From positions 1 to 8,600 of the forward strand of contig JACCYY010000082.1 in assembly GCA_013696235.1 (NCBI GenBank): a DNA stretch of 8,600 nucleotides. The letters run 5' to 3'. Below the pieces are notes generated by a model, which was not told where the DNA came from, searched no databases, and saw only the letters and a program-made list of their open reading frames with translations. Made by a program: the position numbers and the translations under genes. This document shows positions 1 to 6,059 of this stretch, piece after piece; position 1 is the stretch's first letter, and the number at the start of each line of letters is the position of its first letter. This stretch comes from Sporichthyaceae bacterium. GTDB taxonomy: Bacteria > Actinomycetota > Actinomycetes > JACCYY01.

Positions 1-135
1 GTGCGTCAGGCCAGCCTGGTCGCCGCGGGCGCGCGGGTCGCCAGGCGCTACGACTGGGACACCGTCGTCCGCGACGTGCTCGCGGTGTACGAGACGGTCG
101 CCGAGCCCGGGCTCCACGTCAGCACCCACGACTGA
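1..135 (+). CDS. C-terminal end of a second PimA-like glycosyltransferase (5' end outside window)
   Basis: Frame 1 reads 44 codons to a TGA at 133-135. The peptide corresponds to residues 332-375 of the complete PimA on the opposite strand (218-1345), including the C-terminal RRYDWDTVVRDVLAVYETV helix region. Against the reverse complement of 218-352, 131 of 135 bases match. The four differences are at 84, 100, 111 and 121: two are silent and two change residues (Ala for Thr, Ser for Arg). Positions 1-83 match perfectly, so the similarity very probably continues to the left of the window. The GTG at position 1 is an internal valine codon rather than a likely start. The fragment could be the tail of a full-length convergent paralogue, a partial duplication, or a fold-back artefact if the window begins at a contig end. 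Catalytic residues, if present, lie outside the window. Confidence 0.7.
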   Translation: MRQASLVAAGARVARRYDWDTVVRDVLAVYETVAEPGLHVSTHD

Positions 136-150
136 CCCGCACCCGCCCCG

Positions 151-175
151 TTGGCACGGGGTGACCCCGTGCTGG
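151..175 (+). terminator. GC-rich hairpin after the left-edge fragment, probable terminator
   Basis: An 8-bp perfect stem, GCACGGGG (154-161) with CCCCGTGC (165-172), closes a TGA loop. It can be extended at its base by G-U pairs. It begins 15 bases after the stop of the partial + strand gene. A short T run follows at 179-182, but the next hairpin's first two bases form part of it. Strong hairpins with weak or absent U-tracts are common behind actinobacterial genes, so termination is likely but not proven. Confidence 0.55.
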
Positions 176-180
176 ACCTT

Positions 181-205
181 TTGGCACGGGGCCACCCCGT
201 GCCAA
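181..205 (-). terminator. Perfect 11-bp hairpin after pimA, probable terminator
   Basis: TTGGCACGGGG (181-191) pairs perfectly with CCCCGTGCCAA (195-205) around a three-base loop. It lies 12 bases beyond the pimA stop codon on the minus strand. There is no U-tract in the minus direction. It may also act on transcripts coming from the left, giving a bidirectional termination zone between two convergent genes together with the hairpin at 151-175. Confidence 0.6.
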
Positions 206-217
206 CCAGCGATGGCG

Positions 218-1345
218 TCAGTCGTGGGTGCGGACGTGGAGGCCGGGCTCGGTGACCGTCTCGTACACGGCGAGCACGTCGCGGACGACGGTGTCCCAGT
301 CGTAGCGCCTGGCGACCCGCGCGCCCGCGGCGACCAGGCTGGCCTGACGCACCGGGTTGTCGAGCAGGGCCGCCGCGACCCTGGCCAGGTCCTCGGCGTC
401 GCCGGTGCGGAACAGCTCGCCCGCCCGCCCGCCGTCGAGCACCGCGCTGAACGCCTCGAGGTCGCTGGCCAGCACCGGTACGCCGGCGGCCATCGCCTCC
501 AGCAGCACGATGCCGAAGCTCTCGCCGCCCAGGTTCGGCGCGACGAACACGTCAGCCGAGGCGTACGCGCCCGGCTTGTCCGCCTCCCCAACCGGACCCA
601 GCGTGCGCACGCGGTGCCGCAACGCTGCCGGCACCTCCTCGTCGACCGCGTCGAGGTCACCTGGTCCGGCCACCAGGAGTCCTAGCCCCGGGCGCGCGTC
701 GGCGAGCCGGACGAACGCGCGCAGCAGCACGACGAGACCCTTGCGCGGCTCGTCGACCCGACCCAGGAAGCCGAGCACCTCGTTCGCGCCGGCACGCACC
801 CCCGGAAGCGGCTGAGCGCCGACGAACTGCCGCACGCTGACGCCGTTCGGGATCAGCACCGCATCACCGCCGAGGTGGCGCACGAGCGTGTCGCGGGCAT
901 CCTCGGACACCGCGATCCGGGCGGTGATCTTCTCGAGCGCGGGCTGCAGGATGCCGTACGCCGCGGACATCATGCGTGAGCGCTGGGAGGCGGCGTGGAA
1001 CGTGCCGACGATCGGGCCGTCGGCGGCCCAGCAGGCCAGGAGGGACAGGCTCGGTGCCGTCGGCTCGTGCAGGTGCAGCACGTCGAAGTCGCCCTCGCGC
1101 AGCCACCGCCGCACGCGGGCCGCGGAGCGCGGACCGAACGTCATGCGGGCGACAGAGCCGTTGAACGGCACCGGAACCGCGCGCCCGGCCGGCACGACGT
1201 AGGGCGGGAGCGGCACGTCGGCCGCCGGGGCCAGGACGGACACGTCGTGCCCGCGCCGCAGCAGCGCGTCGGCCAGGTCCCGCACGTGCGCCTGGACGCC
1301 ACCGGGCACGTCGAACGTGTAGGGGCAGACCAGCCCGACCTTCAT
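218..1345 (-). CDS. pimA: Phosphatidyl-myo-inositol alpha-mannosyltransferase PimA (GT4)
   Basis: The product is 375 residues, a GT-B fold glycosyltransferase that transfers mannose from GDP-mannose to phosphatidylinositol at the cytoplasmic membrane face, the first step of PIM synthesis. The N-terminus MKVGLVCPYTFDVPGGVQ is typical of PimA, with the glycine loop at 15-17. The family's active-site residues appear to be H117 (in TFHAAS), R196 and K202 (GRVDEPRKG), and the EX7E pair E275 and E283 in GGESFGIVLLE. The length and the C-terminal YDW...VYETV match mycobacterial PimA as I remember it. The ATG at 1345 overlaps the patA stop by four bases (ATGA), which fixes the start and implies translational coupling. 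An upstream in-frame extension is an artefact of open frame. The last 44 codons are duplicated in inverted form at 1-135. Other GT4 enzymes such as PimB' are less likely given the N-terminal signature. Confidence 0.94.
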   Translation of the reverse strand: MKVGLVCPYTFDVPGGVQAHVRDLADALLRRGHDVSVLAPAADVPLPPYVVPAGRAVPVPFNGSVARMTFGPRSAARVRRWLREGDFDVLHLHEPTAPSLSLLACWAADGPIVGTFHAASQRSRMMSAAYGILQPALEKITARIAVSEDARDTLVRHLGGDAVLIPNGVSVRQFVGAQPLPGVRAGANEVLGFLGRVDEPRKGLVVLLRAFVRLADARPGLGLLVAGPGDLDAVDEEVPAALRHRVRTLGPVGEADKPGAYASADVFVAPNLGGESFGIVLLEAMAAGVPVLASDLEAFSAVLDGGRAGELFRTGDAEDLARVAAALLDNPVRQASLVAAGARVARRYDWDTVVRDVLAVYETVTEPGLHVRTHD

Positions 1346-2241
1346 GCGCGCTGCCCACCGGTCTCGAGGTCGGCCAGCCAGAACGGCTGCAGCATGTGCC
1401 AGTCCTGGGGGTGCGCCGCGATGGCTGCGCCGAAGACGTCCGCGACCTCCTGCGTCATCGCCGCGATCGCGCTCCGGCCGTGCAGGTCTGCCGGACGATC
1501 GACCCGCGGGTGGAACCGGACATGCAGCTGCTCGCTGTCGTACCAGAGCGTCGTCGGCAGGAGCGCCGCACCAGTCCGGATCGCGAGCGCGGCCGGACCG
1601 ACCGGCATCCTGGCCCGACCCCTTCCCAGCGCCACCTCGACACCGCGAGCGGAGAGGTCGCGGTCGGCGACGAGCGCGACCACCCGTCCCTCGCGCAGCC
1701 GGGACGACAGGGTCGTGAACACGTCCGGGTCGGTGGCTGCCAGCACCTCCATCCCGAGCCGCTCCCGGTACGCCACGAAGCGGTCGTAGAGGGACGCCGG
1801 CCGCAGCCGCTCCGCGACGGTGGTGAACCGCTCCCCGGTCGCGACCAGCCACGCACCCGCGTGGTCCCAGTTCGCCATGTGCGGGAGGGCGCAGACCACG
1901 CCGCGCCGCTCGGCGATCGCGGTGCGCAGGTTCTCCTCACCGCTGATCACGATCCGGGCGACGAGCGTCTCGGCGTCGGTCGCCGGAAGTCGGAACGCCT
2001 CGCACCAGTACCTGAGGTAGGACCGCAGGCCGGCCCGGCTCAGTGCTCGCACTGCTGCGTCATCGGTTCCGGGGTCGACGACGGGGCGCAGGTTGGCCTC
2101 GTACCGGCGTACGGACGGCCCGCGCCGGAGCCAGATCAGGTCGGCGATCACCGTAAACAGCGCCCGGGCCACCCACTCGGGGAGCCGGCAGACCAGCGCC
2201 CAGCCGGCGCCGAACGCCAGGTCGCTCAGCCGGTCACTCAC
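1342..2241 (-). CDS. patA: Phosphatidylinositol mannoside acyltransferase PatA (LpxL/HtrB-like)
   Basis: The product is 299 residues of the lysophospholipid/lipid A acyltransferase superfamily. In PIM synthesis this enzyme uses acyl-CoA to acylate the 6-position of the mannose added by PimA, working at the inner face of the membrane. The catalytic HX4D motif is H121 to D126 in HMANWDHAGAW. A downstream ADRD segment (192-195) and E202 lie where the family has further substrate-site residues. The C-terminal PQDWHMLQPFW (278-288) matches the family's typical ending. The start is a GTG at 2241 that overlaps the pgsA stop (GTGA), and the stop overlaps the pimA ATG, so three genes are stitched together. 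There is no cleavable signal peptide; residues 8-38 are moderately hydrophobic and may sit on the membrane. The position between pgsA and pimA is what separates it from a generic LpxL-like call. Confidence 0.92.
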   Translation of the reverse strand: MSDRLSDLAFGAGWALVCRLPEWVARALFTVIADLIWLRRGPSVRRYEANLRPVVDPGTDDAAVRALSRAGLRSYLRYWCEAFRLPATDAETLVARIVISGEENLRTAIAERRGVVCALPHMANWDHAGAWLVATGERFTTVAERLRPASLYDRFVAYRERLGMEVLAATDPDVFTTLSSRLREGRVVALVADRDLSARGVEVALGRGRARMPVGPAALAIRTGAALLPTTLWYDSEQLHVRFHPRVDRPADLHGRSAIAAMTQEVADVFGAAIAAHPQDWHMLQPFWLADLETGGQRA

Positions 2242-2879
2242 TCCGCGTGTCGATCAGCCGGCGCTCCTCCGGAGGCCGGGCCCGGCCGAGCCTGGCTGTG
2301 GACGAGCACCATCCGCTGCACCACGGTGAGGAGGCTCAGCCCGGCGAGGGCCCACAGCACGACCTCGAGCACGTACGGGACGCCGAGCCCGGCCAGGAAC
2401 GCGGCGAGCAGGGCTGAGACCAGACGGTCGGCCCGCTCCGCCACCCCGATGTTGGCCCGGAAGCCGAGACCCTCGGCCTTGGCTCGCGCGTACGAGACGA
2501 CGCCGCCGAGCACGAGGCAGGCCAGCGCGGCACCGACCATCCCGTGCTCACCCGTACGGGCGTAGGCCAGCGCCAGGCCGGCGAAGATCGCACCGTCGCC
2601 GACCCGGTCGAGCGTGGAGTCCAGGAACGCCCCCCACTTGCCGGTCCGGCCGGAGAGCCGGGCCATCGCACCGTCGAGGTTGTCCGCGAACACGAACAGG
2701 GTGATGAAGACCACGCCCCAGGCGAGCTCACCACGGGGAAAGAAGACCAGTGCACCGACGCAGACGCCGAGCGTGCCGATGATCGTCACCGCGTCGGGTG
2801 TCAGCCCGGCCCGGAGCAGGAGCGCCGCAGGGCGGTCGAGCCACGGCGCGAAACGGGCACGGGTCAGTCGGTCCAGCAT
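2238..2879 (-). CDS. pgsA: Phosphatidylinositol phosphate synthase (CDP-alcohol phosphatidyltransferase)
   Basis: The product is 213 residues, an integral membrane enzyme that joins CDP-diacylglycerol and inositol-1-phosphate to give phosphatidylinositol phosphate, the precursor of PI and all PIMs. The complete family signature is visible: D66, D69, G70, A73, R74, then G83, D87 and D91 (DNLDGAMAR ... GAFLDSTLD). Several hydrophobic segments follow (about 30-47, 53-66, 95-107, 114-128, 153-190). The LTPDAVTIIG stretch near residue 26-35 and the VVQR stretch near 186-189 match mycobacterial PgsA1. I chose the ATG at 2879 because homologues start about here. The open frame continues upstream to 3053, but that part is repetitive, low-complexity sequence from the intergenic repeat. 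No good Shine-Dalgarno precedes this ATG. It is first in the pgsA-patA-pimA operon. PgsA-type phosphatidylglycerol phosphate synthase is a less likely alternative given the neighbours. Confidence 0.92.
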   Translation of the reverse strand: MLDRLTRARFAPWLDRPAALLLRAGLTPDAVTIIGTLGVCVGALVFFPRGELAWGVVFITLFVFADNLDGAMARLSGRTGKWGAFLDSTLDRVGDGAIFAGLALAYARTGEHGMVGAALACLVLGGVVSYARAKAEGLGFRANIGVAERADRLVSALLAAFLAGLGVPYVLEVVLWALAGLSLLTVVQRMVLVHSQARPGPASGGAPADRHAE

Positions 2880-2944
2880 GGTGGGGCGGAGTTCCAGCTT
2901 CGACGGCGGCGGCGACCAGGTCGGTCGCTCGGGCGGGCGCGTCA

Positions 2945-2950
2945 AGGCTA
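2945..2950 (-). promoter_or_regulatory. Weak candidate -10 element for the pgsA-patA-pimA operon
   Basis: On the minus strand TAGCCT fits the actinobacterial TANNNT pattern and would start transcription about 60 bases before the pgsA ATG. The matching -35 position holds only GCGACC at 18-base spacing, and that lies inside the neighbouring repeat. It is one of few AT-containing hexamers in this GC-rich stretch and is offered as a guess. Confidence 0.2.
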
Positions 2951-2960
2951 GCGACCGGGG

Positions 2961-3080
2961 CCGGGCCAGGTCGCTTGCGCGGCGCAGGGACGAGCGAGGG
3001 ACGAGTGAGGAGCGGAGCGCGCCAGGTCGCTTGCGCGGCGCAGTGACGAGCAATGAGCGGAGCGCGCCAGATCGCTTGTG
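2961..3080. repeat. Imperfect GC-rich direct repeats in the pgsA/fusA2 intergenic region
   Basis: A core starting GCCAGGTCGCTTGCGCGG is found at 2965-2995 and 3021-3051 (30 of 31 bases identical). A shortened, mutated copy is at 3066-3080 (GCCAGATCGCTTGTG). The second and third copies are each preceded by GAGCGGAGCGC (3010-3020 and 3055-3065). Spacing is 56 and 45 bases; the longer gap holds an extra GAGGGACGAGT-like module, itself an echo of GACGAGC. This is a modular repeat of the type dispersed between genes in some high-GC genomes. It has no transposase, and open frames across it are low-complexity. Confidence 0.85.
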
Positions 3081-3120
3081 CCCGGCCGGACGACAGAGAA
3101 AGGTGGTCCTCTACCGACGT

Positions 3121-3127
3121 GAGAGGA
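3121..3127 (+). promoter_or_regulatory. Ribosome binding site that fixes the fusA2-like start
   Basis: GAGAGGA lies seven bases before the ATG at 3135. The next in-frame ATG (3180) has no comparable purine-rich site, so the upstream start is preferred. Confidence 0.7.
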
Positions 3128-3134
3128 CGGTTCG

Positions 3135-5300
3135 ATGGCTGACAAGAGCACCTCCGCGGGGGCCACCGGCAGAGCACCGATGGCCGACCAGCCGACTGCG
3201 GTCCGCAACGTCGTGCTGGTCGGCCACACCGGAGCGGGGAAGACGTCGCTCGTGGAGAGCCTCCTGGCTGTGACCGGCACGATCCCCCGGGCCGGGAGCA
3301 CAGCCGAAGGCACGACCGTTTCTGACTTCGACCCCGCCGAGCACCGCAGCCAGCGCTCGATCGGTCTCGCCCTGGCGCCGTTCGTGCACGACGGCGTGAA
3401 GGTGAACCTCCTGGACGCCCCCGGGTACGCCGATTTCGTCGGTGACCTGCGTGCCGGTCTCCGGGCCGCAGACTGCGCGCTCTTCGTCGTTTCCGCCGCC
3501 GACGGCATCGACGGGTCGACCAGGCTGATCTGGGACGAGTGCGCGAGCGTGGGCATGCCGCGAGCCGTCGTCGTCACGAAGCTGGACAAGGACCGCACCT
3601 CGTTCGCCGACACGGTCGCGGCCTGCCAGGCGGCGTTCGGCGACGGGGTCCTGCCGCTCTACCTGCCGGTCGAGTCCGACGGCACCGTCACCGGCCTGGT
3701 CGGGCTGCTGTCCCAGCGCGCCTACGACTTCGCCGACGGCGCCCGGACCGAGCGCGACCCCGACGACGGCGAGCGCGAGCGGATGGGCGCCGCGCGGGAC
3801 ACCCTGATCGAGGGGATCATCGCCGAGTCCGAGGACGAGAGCCTCATGGAGCGCTACCTCGAGGGCGAGGAGATCGACCTCAAGATCCTGGTCGACGACC
3901 TGGAGAAGGCGGTCGCGCAGGGCACGTTCTACCCGGTGCTGGCCACTGCGGCACCGTCCGGTCTCGGCATGGCCGAGCTGCTCGAGGTCGTCACGGGCGC
4001 GTTCCCGTCCCCGGTCGAGCACCCCGCCCCCGAGGTCTTCACGCCGGCCGGGGCGACGCGACCGGGCGAGCTCGCCTGCGACCCGGACGGCCCGCTGGTC
4101 GCCGAGGTGGTGAAGACCACGTCAGACCCGTACGTCGGGCGGATCAGCCTGGTCCGGATCTTCTCCGGCACGCTTCGCCCCGACTCGGTCGTGCACGTGT
4201 CCGGGCACCTGTCGAGCTTCTACGGCGAGGGTCAGGGCCACGCCGACCACGACGAGGACGAGAAGGTCGGCTCGCTGTCGTCCCCGCTCGGGGCGACGCA
4301 GCGCACGATCGCCCAGTGCATCGCCGGCGACATCTGCGCGGTCGCGAAGCTCAGCCGGGCCGAGACCGGTGACACCCTGTCCGGCAAGGACGAGCCGCTG
4401 GTGATGCGGCCGTGGGCCATGCCGGACCCGCTCCTCCCGGTGGCGATCAACGCCCGGACCAAGGCGGACGAGGACAAGCTCTCGCAGGGCCTGTCCCGGC
4501 TCGCCGCCGAGGACCCGACCGTGCGGGTCGAGAACAACCCCGAGACCCATCAGCTCGTGCTCTGGTGCATCGGCGAGGCGCATGCCGACGTGCTGCTGGA
4601 CCGCCTGAAGAGCCGGTACGGCGTCGCGGTCGACCAGGTCGAGCTCCGGGTCCCGCTCCGCGAGACGTTCTCCGCCAAGGCGTCCGGGCACGGCCGCCAC
4701 GTCAAGCAGTCCGGCGGCCACGGTCAGTTCGGCGTGTGCGACATCGAGGTGGAGCCGCTGGACTCGGGCTCCGGCTTCGAGTTCGTCGACAAGGTGTTCG
4801 GCGGGTCGGTCCCGCGCAACTTCATCCCGTCGGTCGAGAAGGGCGTCCGCACCCAGATGGACCGCGGTGTCGTCGCCGGCTACCCGGTCGTCGACATCCG
4901 GGTGACCCTGCTGGACGGCAAGTCGCACTCGGTCGACTCGTCGGACATGGCGTTCCAGGCCGCTGGGGCGCTCGCGCTCAAGGAAGCCGCGCACGGCGGC
5001 AACGTCGCGCTGCTCGAACCGGTCGACGAGCTGTCGGTGCTGGTCCCGGACGGATACGTCGGTGCAGTGATGAGCGACCTCTCGTCGCGGCGCGGCCGGG
5101 TGCTCGGCACCGAGCCGGTCGGGTCCAGCGGCCGTACGTTGATCAAGGCCGAGGTCCCCCAGCTCGAGATCACCCGGTACGCGATCGACCTCCGCTCGTT
5201 GAGCCACGGCACGGGCACGTTCAGCCGCACCTACGCCCGGTACGAGCCGATGCCGCCCCAGATCGCGACGAAGGTGAGTGCGTCGCACGGCACCCGCTGA
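3135..5300 (+). CDS. fusA2: EF-G-like translational GTPase family protein (FusA2 type)
   Basis: The product is 721 residues, co-linear with elongation factor G over all five domains and closest, from memory, to mycobacterial FusA2 (Rv0120c). The P-loop GHTGAGKT (30-37) is intact. Switch I reads RSIGLA (74-79) where EF-G has RGITIT, so the Mg-coordinating Thr is Gly77. Switch II is DAPGYADF (94-101), with Tyr98 at the catalytic His position. The base-recognition motif is TKLD (148-151) instead of NKxD. Domain IV is well preserved (KQSGGHGQFG at 524-533; tip-loop His598 before VDSSD), as is domain V. A His/Asp/Glu-rich loop lies at about 368-377. Such a protein should contact the ribosome like EF-G but hydrolyse GTP poorly or differently; the cellular role is unsettled. 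It is not the main EF-G, which has canonical motifs. It stands alone, divergent from the PIM operon and convergent with trmB. The 15-residue N-terminal tail before the second Met is Ser/Gly/Ala-rich. Confidence 0.93.
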   Translation: MADKSTSAGATGRAPMADQPTAVRNVVLVGHTGAGKTSLVESLLAVTGTIPRAGSTAEGTTVSDFDPAEHRSQRSIGLALAPFVHDGVKVNLLDAPGYADFVGDLRAGLRAADCALFVVSAADGIDGSTRLIWDECASVGMPRAVVVTKLDKDRTSFADTVAACQAAFGDGVLPLYLPVESDGTVTGLVGLLSQRAYDFADGARTERDPDDGERERMGAARDTLIEGIIAESEDESLMERYLEGEEIDLKILVDDLEKAVAQGTFYPVLATAAPSGLGMAELLEVVTGAFPSPVEHPAPEVFTPAGATRPGELACDPDGPLVAEVVKTTSDPYVGRISLVRIFSGTLRPDSVVHVSGHLSSFYGEGQGHADHDEDEKVGSLSSPLGATQRTIAQCIAGDICAVAKLSRAETGDTLSGKDEPLVMRPWAMPDPLLPVAINARTKADEDKLSQGLSRLAAEDPTVRVENNPETHQLVLWCIGEAHADVLLDRLKSRYGVAVDQVELRVPLRETFSAKASGHGRHVKQSGGHGQFGVCDIEVEPLDSGSGFEFVDKVFGGSVPRNFIPSVEKGVRTQMDRGVVAGYPVVDIRVTLLDGKSHSVDSSDMAFQAAGALALKEAAHGGNVALLEPVDELSVLVPDGYVGAVMSDLSSRRGRVLGTEPVGSSGRTLIKAEVPQLEITRYAIDLRSLSHGTGTFSRTYARYEPMPPQIATKVSASHGTR

Positions 5301-5348
5301 CGTGAGGCGGCTCGCGGCCGGCCGAGGGCTGCGCCACCCCGGCCCGAG

Positions 5349-6059
5349 TCATGCCCGCTTGCGCCAGGCGAGGTCGCGGACGGGACGGCCGGCGCGGAGC
5401 GCGTGCGCCTCGTACCGCGTAGAAGCTCGGACCGGCGGGGCGACGGGTGTGAGTTCGTCGAACCCGTGCAGCCGGGCGCGCACGTCTTGGGCGTACGAGG
5501 TCGAGTCCGTCGCATAGTGCAGCACGCCGCCGCTTCCGAGCAGCTCGACGAGGCGGGTGGCGACGTCGGGCTGAAGCAGCCGACGGCCGGCGTGCCGGCG
5601 CTTCGGCCACGGGTCCGGGAAGAAGATCCGCACCAGCGTGAGCTGACCGGCGGGAAGCTCCGGCAGGAGCCCGAGGACGTTTGCCCGCGCTACCCGGACG
5701 TTCTCGATCGCGGCTGCCTCGAGCCCGCGCATGAGCGCGAGCACGCCCGGCCCGAACGTGTCGACAGCCAGGACCCGGGTGATCGGGTCCGCCGTGGCCA
5801 GGTCGACGACGGACTCACCCGCGCCGAAGCCGATCTCCAGGGTCGCCGGTCGCCAGGCGGCGAGCGGGTCGGCGCCGGAGAGGCCGTACCGCACGTAGAG
5901 CTCGGTGAAGTCCGCCAGCCGCTGGGGCGACATCCGTCCGCGCCGGCCGTACCAGGGGTCGTCGCGGACATCTGAGCCGGCGTCGTACGACGGGAGCGCA
6001 CCGTCATCGGGTGCGCGGACCGGCGACGGGACGGGCGAACGCTCAGGCGACGAGCTCAC
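5349..6059 (-). CDS. trmB: tRNA (guanine-N7-)-methyltransferase TrmB
   Basis: The product is 236 residues, an SAM-dependent class I methyltransferase that makes m7G at position 46 of tRNA variable loops. Motif I is LEIGFGAGE (74-82). The family hallmark FFPDPWPKRRH is at 146-156, with the key Asp149. HYATDS follows at 181-186 (Asp185), and the C-terminal STRYEAHALRAGRPVRDL (213-230) fits the T-x-F/Y-E family block. The start is a GTG at 6059, inside the end of the esterase gene (17-base overlap), with GAGG seven bases upstream at 6067-6070. The only later in-frame Met (5933) would cut into the conserved RRGRM segment (39-43) before the methyltransferase core. The first 30 residues are Pro/Ser-rich and unlikely to be structured. 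The overlap suggests co-translation with the esterase. Confidence 0.92.
   Translation of the reverse strand: MSSSPERSPVPSPVRAPDDGALPSYDAGSDVRDDPWYGRRGRMSPQRLADFTELYVRYGLSGADPLAAWRPATLEIGFGAGESVVDLATADPITRVLAVDTFGPGVLALMRGLEAAAIENVRVARANVLGLLPELPAGQLTLVRIFFPDPWPKRRHAGRRLLQPDVATRLVELLGSGGVLHYATDSTSYAQDVRARLHGFDELTPVAPPVRASTRYEAHALRAGRPVRDLAWRKRA

Larger units (their letters stand above)
1..352. repeat. Long inverted repeat covering the 3' ends of two convergent pimA-like genes
   Basis: Positions 1-135 pair with 352-218 in inverted orientation, with four mismatches. The next segments, 136-150 and 217-206, are unrelated and differ in length (15 and 12 bases). Then two 25-base hairpin sequences, 151-175 and 205-181, match again at 21 of 25 positions when read inverted. 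The centre is 176-180. Because the hairpins are themselves palindromic, their orientation is only weakly informative: they match at 20 of 25 positions when read directly. The arms end at the window edge, so the true arm length is unknown. Confidence 0.85.

Noticed and set aside
1396..2565. 389-codon open frame on the + strand antisense to patA and pgsA
   Set aside because: Composition is Arg/Pro/Gly-rich with no recognisable domain, and it lies opposite two genes with intact catalytic motifs. It is a high-GC antisense shadow.
2880..3053. N-terminal extension of pgsA to a start at 3053
   Set aside because: The extension is translated repeat sequence, low in complexity and rich in Arg/Ser/Pro. 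The family's conserved N-terminus begins just after the ATG at 2879.
4122..5288. 388-codon minus-strand open frame opposite the fusA2-like gene, and a similar one at 3111-4022
   Set aside because: The reading is Arg/Asp/Val-rich without motifs, as expected from the reverse complement of GC-rich codons. The + strand EF-G homology is unambiguous.
5301..5348. Palindromic CTCGCGGCCGGCCGAG-like stretch as a terminator between fusA2 and trmB
   Set aside because: The pairing is offset by one base around a GGCCGGCC core, leaving no usable loop, and there is no U-tract. Convergent genes here probably need termination, but I cannot point to a convincing site.
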